Source: Ochrobactrum sp. CGA5
GTDB lineage: Bacteria > Pseudomonadota > Alphaproteobacteria > Rhizobiales > Rhizobiaceae
NCBI RefSeq assembly: GCF_006345815.1
Contig: NZ_VCIG01000005.1
Coordinates: forward strand, 558,001 to 622,000
Direction of reading: 5' to 3'
Length of the DNA: 64,000 nt
The notes under the pieces are model-generated. The model did no database searches. It saw only the letters and a list, made by a program, of their open reading frames with translations, and was not told the DNA's origin. Below are positions 45,471 to 54,675 of the stretch, piece by piece. Positions within the stretch are counted from its first letter, which is position 1, and every line of letters starts with the position of its first letter. The translations under genes and the position numbers were made by a program.

Positions 45471-46559
45471 ATGGATCGCAGAACATTTGCCAAGTCGCTT
45501 GCGGGACTTGGGGCAATGCCCTTTGTGGTCAATGCCGCATCGGCAGCTACTGAGGGAGGAGCAAAAATGCTGGAACTTATGGGTGGAAGCATCACGGATG
45601 TACCCGGAATTAAACTGGGACACCATACGCTGACAAAACGCCCGACCGGTTGCACTGTCCTTCTTTGCGAAGAAGGCGCTTCTGCGGGCGTCGACGTGCG
45701 TGGTTCAGCCCCGGGTACGCGCGAAACCGATCTGCTCGATCCGATAAATTACGTGCAACAGGTTCAGGCCATACTGCTTTCCGGCGGCAGTGCCTATGGT
45801 CTGGCTGCCGCAACCGGCGTCATGCGTTATCTTGAAGAAAATAATCTCGGCTTCAAGATCGGCAAAGGCGTCGTTCCGATTGTACCGGCAGCAATCCTGA
45901 TGGATCTCAGTGTGGGAGATTTTTCAGTGCGCCCAGATGAGGAGGCCGGTTATCTCGCATGCAAGGCTGCGAAGGCTGAAGCTTCTGGAGAAGGCAATAT
46001 TGGTGCTGGTGCTGGCGCGACTGTCGGCAAGATGTTCGGTATGGATTATGCGATGAAAGGCGGGCTCGGCACAGCCAGCTACAAGGTGCCCGGCACCGAA
46101 ATCGTGGTTGGCGCAATTGTTGCCGTCAATGCTGTCGGCGACGTCTATGTGCCGAACTCGCGTCAAATTCTGGCTGGCGCACGGGCAGAAGACGGCAAAG
46201 GCTTCCGCGATACGATGTCCGCCATCATGCAGGGCCATGGTGTAGTAGAATCCGGTGGAGCCAACACAACGATCGGCGCAATAGCGACCAACGTCCCATT
46301 CGACAAAGCGCAACTGAAAAAGATTGCGGGCATGGCGCATGATGGTTTTGCACGCACTATCAACCCTATCCATACGATGTGGGACGGCGACACGATCTTT
46401 GCGCTGTCCACAGGCAAGGCAAAGAACGTGGATGCCGATGTAACTGCGATAGGAGCGATTGCAGCGACTGTTATAGCAGACGCCGTTGCACGTGCAGTTG
46501 TCAATGCAGACAGCCTTAAGGAGTTGAATTTGCCTGCATATAAGGATTATGCTTTATAA
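45471..46559 (+). CDS. P1 family (DmpA-like) peptidase, exported
   Basis: The 362-residue protein has a signal peptide with a twin-Arg start (MDRRTFAKSLAGLG), then the P1/S58 fold: GSITDVPGIKLGHHT, GSAPGTRETDLL, LSGGSAYGLAAA and the self-cleavage region ANTTIGAIATN where a Thr takes the place of the usual nucleophilic Ser. Such N-terminal-nucleophile peptidases cleave D-amino acid amides or beta-peptides. It begins 26 bases after the ClC gene. Confidence 0.82.
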   Translation: MDRRTFAKSLAGLGAMPFVVNAASAATEGGAKMLELMGGSITDVPGIKLGHHTLTKRPTGCTVLLCEEGASAGVDVRGSAPGTRETDLLDPINYVQQVQAILLSGGSAYGLAAATGVMRYLEENNLGFKIGKGVVPIVPAAILMDLSVGDFSVRPDEEAGYLACKAAKAEASGEGNIGAGAGATVGKMFGMDYAMKGGLGTASYKVPGTEIVVGAIVAVNAVGDVYVPNSRQILAGARAEDGKGFRDTMSAIMQGHGVVESGGANTTIGAIATNVPFDKAQLKKIAGMAHDGFARTINPIHTMWDGDTIFALSTGKAKNVDADVTAIGAIAATVIADAVARAVVNADSLKELNLPAYKDYAL

Positions 46560-46677
46560 GATGCTAATTATTTTTCCGGTATTCTGCATTTCGGAGCGCC
46601 GCCGGATCACAAAAGGCGGCATGGTTGGGCTGTAGAAGCTTGTTCTTTACTGAAGCGAATCCTTCTATAGTCCAACT

Positions 46678-48555
46678 ATGCCAATTCGACACTTAAGCGA
46701 AACCATCATCAATCAGATTGCGGCAGGTGAAGTCATTGAACGCCCTGCCAGCGTTATCAAGGAACTTGTCGAGAATGCCATCGACGCGGGCGCAACACGT
46801 ATCGAGGTCGTGACAGGCGGCGGCGGCAAGACCTTGTTGCGTGTGACCGATAATGGTTCCGGGATTCCGGTCGATGAGCTGCCATTGGCGGTTTCCCGCC
46901 ACTGCACCTCCAAGCTTTCGGACGATGTACACGATATTCGCGCACTTGGGTTTCGTGGGGAAGCCCTGCCATCCATCGGGTCGGTCGCAAAACTGACCCT
47001 CAAATCACGTCCGCAGGACGCTGACTCCGGTTTCGAAATTTCGGTCTCCGGTGGACATCTCGAGGGTCCCCGCCCCTCGGCATTGAACCGCGGAACAATT
47101 GCCGAAGTCCGCGATCTTTTTTTCGCGACACCTGCCCGTCTGAAATTCATGAAGACGGATCGCGCGGAAGCTTCAGCGATAACCGATGTCGTCAAGCGAA
47201 TCGCGATTGCCTTCCCACATGTCCGCTTTTCGCTCGCGGGTACCGACAGGGCACCGCTGGAACTGGCGGCAACCGGTAGTGGCGCAGAAGCAACGCTTGA
47301 GCGCATCAATCAGGTGCTCGGAAAGGAATTCGGCGAGAACGCGCTTGCCATCGATGCCGAGCGCGACGGCGTGCGAGTGGCCGGATTCGTTGGCATCCCC
47401 TCCCATAATCGCGGCAATGCCCTGCATCAGTTCGCCTATGTAAACGGGCGCCCGGTGCGTGACAAACAGCTATTCGGTGCATTGCGCGGAGCCTATGCAG
47501 ATGTCATGGCTCGTGACCGTCATCCGGTCGCCGTATTGTTCCTGACGCTGGACCCGTCGCTGGTTGACGTCAATGTGCACCCTGCCAAAGCTGATGTACG
47601 CTTCCGCGATCCCGGTCTTGTACGCGGATTGATTGTCGGCGCTATCAAACAGGCCTTGGCGCAGTCCGGTATTCGGCCTGCAACCAGCGGTGCCGAGGCC
47701 ATGCTGCAAGCGTTCCGCGCAGAAGGGTTCCAGCCGTCCTCGCCATCATTCACAGCGCGCCCGTCTTCTGGTTATGCGCCCGGGAACTGGCACCCCGCAC
47801 CTTCGGCTCCCCGAAGCGAATGGTCACCGCAGACAGCGCATCCGGCGCATCGGCCGCTGGCCTTTGGAGCGCCCCCCTCCTTTCAGGAAAGTGAACAGGC
47901 GACGCTCGCCGCCGTCAATGTGCTTGCTGCCGATGTACGGGCGACGCTTGACGAAGCGCCAGTGGAACTCCAGCAGAAGCCACTTGGTGCCGCCCGTGCA
48001 CAAATCCACGCGAACTATATCGTATCGCAGACAGAAGACAGTCTCGTGATCGTAGACCAACATGCGGCTCATGAACGCCTTGTCTACGAGGCACTGAAAG
48101 ACGCCCTTAATTCACGACCAATTCCGGGACAGATGCTACTTATCCCTGAGATCGTGGATCTGCCGGAAGAGGACGCCGAGCGACTTGCAACCCACGCAGA
48201 AACACTTTCACGTTTTGGCCTTGGCCTTGAGCAATTCGGGCCGGGTGCCATTGCTGTGCGTGAAACGCCCGCCATGCTCGGAGAGATGAACGTGCAGCAG
48301 CTGATCCGCGATCTTTCGGATGAGATTGCGGAACACGATACATCTGATGGATTGAAAGCTATGCTCAACCATGTGGCCGCAACCATGGCCTGTCATGGTT
48401 CCGTACGCTCGGGGCGACGGTTGAAGCCTGAAGAAATGAATGCACTCCTGCGTGAAATGGAAGCCACACCCGGCTCAGGCACCTGCAATCACGGTCGCCC
48501 AACCTATATCGAATTGAAACTGACAGATATCGAACGGCTTTTTGGTCGGCGATGA
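46678..48555 (+). CDS. mutL: DNA mismatch repair protein MutL
   Basis: MutL is the mismatch-repair mediator. The 625-residue protein has the GHKL ATPase ([40 protein letters not shown]) and a C-terminal domain with [12 protein letters not shown] (about 460-471), which matches the DQHAx2Ex4E metal endonuclease motif, plus ACHGSVR and CNHGRP. It therefore probably nicks DNA itself, as expected in bacteria without MutH. The linker is Pro/Ser-rich. Confidence 0.95.
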   Translation: MPIRHLSETIINQIAAGEVIERPASVIKELVENAIDAGATRIEVVTGGGGKTLLRVTDNGSGIPVDELPLAVSRHCTSKLSDDVHDIRALGFRGEALPSIGSVAKLTLKSRPQDADSGFEISVSGGHLEGPRPSALNRGTIAEVRDLFFATPARLKFMKTDRAEASAITDVVKRIAIAFPHVRFSLAGTDRAPLELAATGSGAEATLERINQVLGKEFGENALAIDAERDGVRVAGFVGIPSHNRGNALHQFAYVNGRPVRDKQLFGALRGAYADVMARDRHPVAVLFLTLDPSLVDVNVHPAKADVRFRDPGLVRGLIVGAIKQALAQSGIRPATSGAEAMLQAFRAEGFQPSSPSFTARPSSGYAPGNWHPAPSAPRSEWSPQTAHPAHRPLAFGAPPSFQESEQATLAAVNVLAADVRATLDEAPVELQQKPLGAARAQIHANYIVSQTEDSLVIVDQHAAHERLVYEALKDALNSRPIPGQMLLIPEIVDLPEEDAERLATHAETLSRFGLGLEQFGPGAIAVRETPAMLGEMNVQQLIRDLSDEIAEHDTSDGLKAMLNHVAATMACHGSVRSGRRLKPEEMNALLREMEATPGSGTCNHGRPTYIELKLTDIERLFGRR

Positions 48556-48638
48556 CAGAATTACGACTAAGCAAGATGCGGTACTGCTGGACGCAGCGCA
48601 CGCCGCTTGCTAGAGTTGGCCGTAAAGGTTTTAGACAC

Positions 48639-48875
48639 ATGAATAAGTTTGAATCACCTCGTTCCTCCGAAGCTGTTCTGCGTTATCTTGACGGCGACTA
48701 TGAGATTGTCAGGCATGGGGCCTATGTCGCGTGCGCGGTGACGGGTGCGCCTATCCCACTTGATGAACTCAAATATTGGAGTGTCTCGCGGCAAGAACCC
48801 TATGCGACGGGGCTGATTTCTTTTGAACGTGAGTTGGAGTTCAATCCTGAACTGCGTAGCCGTAAGAAGCCTTAA
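48639..48875 (+). CDS. DUF2093 protein
   Basis: The 78-residue protein has the DUF2093 pattern AVLRYLDGDYEIVRHGAYVACAV and IPLDELKYWSVSRQEPYA. It is small, cytoplasmic and of unknown role, conserved in Rhizobiales. ATG 48639 has an upstream AAAGG; a longer frame begins at the mutL stop. It lies after mutL and ends two bases from the convergent lpxK stop. Confidence 0.82.
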   Translation: MNKFESPRSSEAVLRYLDGDYEIVRHGAYVACAVTGAPIPLDELKYWSVSRQEPYATGLISFERELEFNPELRSRKKP

Positions 48876-48877
48876 AA

Positions 48878-49903
48878 TTAGCTCATAGCACGGCTTTTGA
48901 AACGCTCGGTGACCGTATCCAGAATATGGTCAAGCGCATCGTTGCGGTCGAATTTAAGGTTAACATCGAGGACCGCGAGTTTGACCAGAAAGTCGGCAGG
49001 AACACCAATCATTGTTGCCAGACGCACCTGATCTTTCGCCGTTGTAATCAATCCCAGCCCCTGACGGCGCGCTGTGTCAGTCAGGTTACGAATATCATCC
49101 GCGTCAAAACTGTGATGGTCCGGGAACGAGCACGTTTCCACAATCTCGCCGCCCGCTTCCCCTACGCTTGCATAGAATTTTTCGGGGTTACCGATACCCG
49201 CAAATGCAAGCCAGCGCTTACCCGCTACTGCTGTGGTCGAAGACGGTTCAAGGTGCGCTTCATATATCGGTCGACCTGCCCGCGCCGCCTGCCGAATAAC
49301 GAAATCAGCGCCATCGCCCTTGCCGATACGTAGCAAAGCATCAGTCTTACGCATCTGGTCTGTCAACGGGGCGCGCAGAGGGCCTGCCGGTATGACCTTA
49401 CCATTGCCGATACCACGCGCCGCATCTACCACCAGCAACGAAAAATCGGCGAAAAGCCGCGCACTCTGGAAACCGTCATCCATGATGATGAAATCGCAAC
49501 CGAGCATCTGTAAATGCCGTGCTGCCTTCAGCCGATCAGGGCAGAGCGCTACTGAGGCATGGCGCGCCAGCAAAAGCGGTTCGTCTCCGACATACCGAGC
49601 GCTGTCATGAGCGGCATCGACAATGTGTAGCCCTTTGTAGGCACCGCCATAACCGCGCGAGACAATTCCGGGGTTTAGACCTCGCGCTCTTGCACCATTA
49701 GCGAAAGCGATGGCAGTAGGCGTTTTTCCCGCCCCACCTACGGTGAAATTGCCAATACAAAGGACCGGCAGAGAAATTTTAGGTGGTTCCGCTTTCAAAA
49801 GCCGACGCCCCGCCACCACGCCATAGAGCCAGGCAGCAGGCGCCAAAGACAAAGCGCGCCAATCAGGCTTTTCCCACCAGAAAGGCGGCGCTTCACTGAC
49901 CAT
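48878..49903 (-). CDS. lpxK: Tetraacyldisaccharide 4'-kinase
   Basis: LpxK phosphorylates the 4' position of the lipid A precursor at the inner membrane. The 341-residue protein has the P-loop GNFTVGGAGKTPTAIAF (52-68), SRGYGG and the IIMDDGFQ motif. It lies three bases after waaA and is the last gene of the lipid A block. Confidence 0.94.
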   Translation of the reverse strand: MVSEAPPFWWEKPDWRALSLAPAAWLYGVVAGRRLLKAEPPKISLPVLCIGNFTVGGAGKTPTAIAFANGARARGLNPGIVSRGYGGAYKGLHIVDAAHDSARYVGDEPLLLARHASVALCPDRLKAARHLQMLGCDFIIMDDGFQSARLFADFSLLVVDAARGIGNGKVIPAGPLRAPLTDQMRKTDALLRIGKGDGADFVIRQAARAGRPIYEAHLEPSSTTAVAGKRWLAFAGIGNPEKFYASVGEAGGEIVETCSFPDHHSFDADDIRNLTDTARRQGLGLITTAKDQVRLATMIGVPADFLVKLAVLDVNLKFDRNDALDHILDTVTERFKSRAMS

Positions 49904-49905
49904 GC

Positions 49906-51246
49906 TCAGAGACCACCCGGCTGATAGGCATCCTCATTGCGATTGCCAGGTAACTGTGCCTGCAGGACCAACGGCTGAATAAACGGCTCGAGTGCGACAA
50001 GCGTACGATCCAGTGCGCCACGCATGTCCCTTACCGTGCTTGCCCCGGCATTGATCATGGCACGAAGATGCTGAGGGTTGTTGAACAGGAAATTAATCGC
50101 TCCTGCGAGCATATTGCGGTCTTTCACAATGCGTGCGCCACCATTCTTGATAAGGCGCTGAAAGGACTCACGGAAATTCTGAACATTCCGCCCCGTTAGC
50201 ACTGCGGTCCCCATCATCGCCGGCTCCAGCGGGTTGTGTCCGCCTTCCTTGGTCAATGAATTGCCAATAAACGCTATTTCAGTCAGTTGGAGATAAAGCC
50301 CCATCTCCCCAATAGTGTCGCCCAGCAGGATATCGGTATCGGCTTCAACCGGCTCATTGGCGCTGCGACGCGCAACCTTCAGCCCTTTTTCAACCAACAT
50401 CGCCTCAATGGCAGGAGCGCGATCTGGATGGCGTGGAACAATAATCGTGATGAGATGCGGATAGCGTACTTTCAGCATCTGATGAACTTCTGCTGTGATC
50501 GCTTCTTCGCCATCATGGGTGGAAATGGCGGCCCATGTCCGCCGTCCACCGATTTGGCGTTGCAATGCGGCCAGTGCCTGCGGGTCCGCCGGTGGAGGAT
50601 TCGTGTCGACCTTGAGATTACCCGAAACACTGACCGGTCGCGCGCCCAGCGTCCGAAAGCGATCCGCGTCGAGCTCCGACTGCGCAACCACATAGGCGAA
50701 ATTTTCAAAGAGCGCCTCGGCTAAAGCCGGTCTCTTCTGCCAAGCAGCGAAGGAACGATCAGACATGCGACCATTGACGAGAACCTGCGGCGTATGGCGC
50801 TTGCCAAGGGAGAGCACTGTTGCAGGCCAAACTTCGGACTCACAACCGATGGCAAGATCAGGCTTCCAGTGGTTGAGAAACTTGTTGACCGCCGGTTGTA
50901 AATCCAACGGCGCATATTGATGGATAACCTTTTTACCCAACTGATCCGCGACGACTTTTGCCGACGTTACGGTACCCGTTGTCAGCACAATATGGATGCC
51001 CGTTGCGGCAATCCGCTCAATCAAAGGGGTGATTGCGACGGTTTCACCAACGCTTGCTGCGTGAGCCCAAATAACTGGCCCCTGCGGACGTGCGATAGCA
51101 GATTTACCGTAGCGCTCGCCGCGACGCATGCGCTCTTCCTTGCCCCGAGACGCACGATAAGCGATGTAAGGCCCCATAAATGGATAGGCCGCAGAGCCAA
51201 GTGCGCGGTAGACAGACAGCATATTGCGCGCCCAGCGTTCGCTCAT
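49906..51246 (-). CDS. waaA: 3-deoxy-D-manno-octulosonic acid (Kdo) transferase
   Basis: This 446-residue GT30 enzyme adds Kdo to lipid IVA. It has an N-terminal membrane anchor, WAHAASVGET (about 60-69), ESEVWPATVL, and the C-terminal AFIGNSLTKEGGHNPLEPA motif. The start overlaps the acyltransferase stop by four bases. Confidence 0.94.
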   Translation of the reverse strand: MSERWARNMLSVYRALGSAAYPFMGPYIAYRASRGKEERMRRGERYGKSAIARPQGPVIWAHAASVGETVAITPLIERIAATGIHIVLTTGTVTSAKVVADQLGKKVIHQYAPLDLQPAVNKFLNHWKPDLAIGCESEVWPATVLSLGKRHTPQVLVNGRMSDRSFAAWQKRPALAEALFENFAYVVAQSELDADRFRTLGARPVSVSGNLKVDTNPPPADPQALAALQRQIGGRRTWAAISTHDGEEAITAEVHQMLKVRYPHLITIIVPRHPDRAPAIEAMLVEKGLKVARRSANEPVEADTDILLGDTIGEMGLYLQLTEIAFIGNSLTKEGGHNPLEPAMMGTAVLTGRNVQNFRESFQRLIKNGGARIVKDRNMLAGAINFLFNNPQHLRAMINAGASTVRDMRGALDRTLVALEPFIQPLVLQAQLPGNRNEDAYQPGGL

Positions 51247-52040
51247 TTCGCTTTCTCCAGCGCGGCATAGGCCCTGGCGGTCGCGTCGTTGAGTTGGCGC
51301 GTTAGCTCCATGCGTTTTTCTTCCAATTGCGTTTCATCGGCATCCACGTCGACCCACACATTGTCGCCGCGCACAATAATCGAACGCCCGAAAGGCAGCG
51401 GAATCGCCGTCTTGTCCCAGGACTTTTCCAAAACATGGTTCCGCGAGAAAGCATAAGCAACCGGTATTATCGGACGACCAGACAATTTCGCCAATAAAAT
51501 GATGCCTTCTCCCGCTTCACGTGCTTTGCCGTGAGCAATATCTGCAATGATCGAAGCCGACTGGCCTTTCTTTAGCGCATTCTTCAGCGTCAGAAGCGCG
51601 CGTGCCCCGCCCTTCTCAGGCTTGGAACGAGAACCTCGTCCCCCGGAACCGCGCACCGTCAACAATCCGAGTTTTTCAGCAACACGGGCGTTCAACTCCG
51701 CGTCAGCACTTCTCGAAAACATGGCAACAAGTTCAATTCCCTTCGGGCAGATGAAGGGCCCCATGAGATGTTGTCCATGCCAGAATGTCACGATGAACGG
51801 GTCATCCTTGCCAACCAACGCTTGCGGGTCAGCCGATTCTTTCAAACGTGAATTAGTGAGGTAGACGAACTTCAAATAGCTAGTAATCAGCCATACCAGC
51901 ATAGCTTTAAACACTGCAGACCGGGCCAGAGGCCCGCGAATGCGCCGCCATAGGCGTTTCGCGAACCCTTGCTTCTTATGCCCAGTGGTCTGACCCGGGC
52001 TATCTCCGCTTTGCATACGACATTGACCGGGAGCAGGCAA
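51243..52040 (-). CDS. DUF374 lysophospholipid acyltransferase-like protein
   Basis: The 265-residue protein has an N-terminal membrane region and the DUF374 motif FIVTFWHGQHLMGPF (catalytic His region), then SADAELNARVAEKLG and GSGGRGSRSKPEKGG. DUF374 proteins are predicted acyltransferases in lipid A/LPS assembly of alphaproteobacteria. The start may be the ATG at 52016; the first codons are uncertain. It is linked to waaA and lpxK. Confidence 0.85.
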   Translation of the reverse strand: MPAPGQCRMQSGDSPGQTTGHKKQGFAKRLWRRIRGPLARSAVFKAMLVWLITSYLKFVYLTNSRLKESADPQALVGKDDPFIVTFWHGQHLMGPFICPKGIELVAMFSRSADAELNARVAEKLGLLTVRGSGGRGSRSKPEKGGARALLTLKNALKKGQSASIIADIAHGKAREAGEGIILLAKLSGRPIIPVAYAFSRNHVLEKSWDKTAIPLPFGRSIIVRGDNVWVDVDADETQLEEKRMELTRQLNDATARAYAALEKAK

Positions 52041-52045
52041 ACTGC

Positions 52046-52297
52046 TCAGTCCGCTTTCAGCGTTACGCCTTCGGGGTCGAGCAACCGATGTAGGTGCACG
52101 ATAAAATAGCGCATATGTGCATTGTCGACGGTTTGCTGGGCCTTAGACTTCCACGCCGTCTTGGCCGACTCGTAATCCGGGTAGATGCCAACGATATCGA
52201 GGTTTTCAAGATCGCGGAACTCAACGGTACCGAGTTTCTTCAACTCACCACCAAATACCAGATGAAGAAGCTGCTTTTTGTCGCCTTCGACACTCAT
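52046..52297 (-). CDS. DUF4170 protein
   Basis: The 83-residue protein has the DUF4170 pattern LVFGGELKKLGTVEFRDLENLD and AKTAWKSKAQQTVDNAHMRYFIVHLHRLLDP. It lies in the lipid A operon of Rhizobiales. ATG 52297 is chosen by family length; the function is unknown. Confidence 0.85.
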   Translation of the reverse strand: MSVEGDKKQLLHLVFGGELKKLGTVEFRDLENLDIVGIYPDYESAKTAWKSKAQQTVDNAHMRYFIVHLHRLLDPEGVTLKAD

Positions 52298-52346
52298 GAC
52301 AATTATCCCTGAACAAATTTGGTTCGCGGCATGATTAACCCAAGGG

Positions 52347-53144
52347 TCAGCCCACGACAACACTCAACATTTCTTGCAGAAGGCCCCCACTGGCGGCAAC
52401 GAGAGCGCCATGGCTCAACGTAGGACCACCATATGTGATTGGTAGGGCATGACTTGTCAGAATTGCCCCGCCCGACTCACTCAGAATCAGATCCGCTGCT
52501 GCCAGATCCCAATCATTCGAATTTGGCCGAATGAAGGTACCCGCTATATCTCCGCGCGCCACCATCGCAATACGATAAGCGAGAGAGGGGACATAGGGAT
52601 GAATTTTTGTACGATGCCGCCAGCTTTCCGGCAGAGCCATTACCATGTTGCGGGCTGATGCGATAGTGACCTCTTCACCCGCCGCTGGTAGCCTAACACG
52701 GATGGTGGAACCATTTTGCGAAGCGCCTATGCCTTTCCCTGCCTCGATAAGTTCCTTACGTGCCGGACATTCCAGAACACCAGCCAGAGGGCGGCCATTT
52801 TCAACAATGGCTACGCTAATGCACCATTGATCCTGTCCAGCGATATATGCACGGGTGCCGTCAATCGGATCGACAACGAAAGCACGGTTGCGTTTCACGA
52901 ATGCACGTTCATCTGTGGTCTCTTCAGATATCCAGCCGTATTCCGGCCGGGCTTTCAAAAGGACATCTTTCAGATAGTGGTCAACCGCCAAATCCGCTTC
53001 ACTGACAGGTGAGGTACCGTCCTTCAGCCAAACTTCTGGAGAACGGCCGAAATAGCGCATTGCAATGCGCCCCGCTTCACGCGCGGCATCACGTATAAGC
53101 GCCAGTTCTCCGACAATCTCATGAGGCTTTTCAGTTTCCGGCAA
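52347..53144 (-). CDS. Inositol monophosphatase-family phosphatase (CysQ-like)
   Basis: This 265-residue enzyme has the metal motifs EE (ISEETT, about 73), VDPIDGTRAY (91-100) and NDWDLAAADLIL. The family removes phosphate from inositol phosphate or 3'(2'),5'-bisphosphonucleotides. The sequence resembles the CysQ branch but the substrate is uncertain. It overlaps the end of the tldE-like gene by 14 bases. Confidence 0.87.
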   Translation of the reverse strand: MPETEKPHEIVGELALIRDAAREAGRIAMRYFGRSPEVWLKDGTSPVSEADLAVDHYLKDVLLKARPEYGWISEETTDERAFVKRNRAFVVDPIDGTRAYIAGQDQWCISVAIVENGRPLAGVLECPARKELIEAGKGIGASQNGSTIRVRLPAAGEEVTIASARNMVMALPESWRHRTKIHPYVPSLAYRIAMVARGDIAGTFIRPNSNDWDLAAADLILSESGGAILTSHALPITYGGPTLSHGALVAASGGLLQEMLSVVVG

Positions 53145-54474
53145 GAGTCATGCCTTCGATTGCAAGTGTCGGTGCTGACATTCCAAAATTTCTGTCAAGA
53201 TCGGATGCCGGTGTCATGTTGAGGAACATGTCCTTGAGGTTCGACGCAATTGTAACTTCGCTAACGGGGTAGGCGAGTTCGCCATTCTCGATCCAGAAAC
53301 CCGACGCACCGCGGCTATACTGGCCCGTGATCATGTCAACGCCCTGCCCGAACACTTCCGTTACATAAAAACCTGTTCCAATCGCACGGATGATTTCTTC
53401 TGGTGACTGTAAACCGGGCTCGATGGCAAAGTTGGTCGACGCAGGCGAAACGCCAGAGCCAGAACGAACGCCGCGGCCATTGCCCTGCAAGCCAAGTTCA
53501 CGGGCGCTCGATCCAGAAAGCAGCCAATGTTTGAGAACGCCGTCCTCAACCATCATCAAAGGCTTCCCCTCAATCCCTTCACCATCGAACGGACGTGAAG
53601 AAGAACCACGCAAACGCAATGGATTATCGGTAACGCTTACGCCCTGCTTGAGAACCTGCTTACCGAGATTGTCGCGAAGAAAACTTGTCTTGCGCGCAAC
53701 CGAAGAGCCGTTAATGGCACTTGCAAGGTGTCCCGCAATACCACGCGCGAGACGAGGATCGAAGATAACAGTAACCGGTCCAGTTTTTGCTTGGCGCGCA
53801 CCCAACCTTCGCACAGCGCGTTCACCAGCGCGACGTCCAATTTCATCAGGCGTATCGAGATCGGAAAAATGCAGTCGCGAACTGAAATCATAGTCGCGCT
53901 CCATTTTCGTCCCCTCACCTGCGATCGCAGAAACCGACCGTCCAAAGCGCGTGGCAGCGTAATGGCCCGAAAACCCTGTGGACGTGACCAATACCAAACC
54001 GCCCAAACTGCGCGACGCGCCAGCCCCGCCTGAATTCGTTACACCTTTGATGGCAAGCGCCGCTGCTTCGGTCGCAAGGGCATCTTCCGTCAAACGTTCG
54101 GAATCGATCTCTGTTGAATCGTAGAGATCAAGATCACGAGGAGAAACCACAAGCAGCGACGGATCAGCCAGTTGTTCATAAGGATCTTCCGGCGCAACAC
54201 GCGCCATAGCAACAGCCCGCTCAGCAAGCAGATCAGGGTCGGCGCCCGCATTGGCCGAAACACTCGCAATGCGACGTCCCACAAAAACGCGTAGAGCGAA
54301 ATCGTCACTTTCCGACGATTCGGTTCCCTCAACCTTACCCAGCCTCACCGACACGCTAACAGACCGCGCACGCATCACGACTGCGTCAGCCTGATCAGCA
54401 CCTGCACGCTTGGCTGCAGCCACGAGAGCGGCTGCCCGATCGACAAGTTTCTCCGCCGAATTATCTGAAATCAT
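53131..54474 (-). CDS. pmbA: TldE/PmbA-type metalloprotease subunit
   Basis: The 447-residue protein matches TldE/PmbA: VSVSVRLGKVEGTESSESDDFALRVFVG in the N-terminal domain and NFAIEPG, ITGQYSRGASGFWIENGEL in the C-terminal domain. The HExxH zinc motif is absent, as in TldE, which pairs with TldD. The pair processes small ribosomal peptides and antitoxins. ATG 54474 chosen by homology. It is the first gene of the lipid A operon, upstream of the phosphatase. Confidence 0.9.
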   Translation of the reverse strand: MISDNSAEKLVDRAAALVAAAKRAGADQADAVVMRARSVSVSVRLGKVEGTESSESDDFALRVFVGRRIASVSANAGADPDLLAERAVAMARVAPEDPYEQLADPSLLVVSPRDLDLYDSTEIDSERLTEDALATEAAALAIKGVTNSGGAGASRSLGGLVLVTSTGFSGHYAATRFGRSVSAIAGEGTKMERDYDFSSRLHFSDLDTPDEIGRRAGERAVRRLGARQAKTGPVTVIFDPRLARGIAGHLASAINGSSVARKTSFLRDNLGKQVLKQGVSVTDNPLRLRGSSSRPFDGEGIEGKPLMMVEDGVLKHWLLSGSSARELGLQGNGRGVRSGSGVSPASTNFAIEPGLQSPEEIIRAIGTGFYVTEVFGQGVDMITGQYSRGASGFWIENGELAYPVSEVTIASNLKDMFLNMTPASDLDRNFGMSAPTLAIEGMTLAGN

Positions 54475-54675
54475 TATATATTCCGAGTTTCCGAAGCTTA
54501 TCACCATTCAATTTCACACTACAACTTGAAGCGGGATCGAAACGGGACTTGCTAAAAATATCGTCAAATTGTTCGACATCGGGCTGATTACAGCCATATC
54601 TTGTTTCTATATTGCTGAAATCCAAGGGCTTCAAGGCAAGTCCTACTACATTTCTCCAAATTCCAAGAGCTTGGC

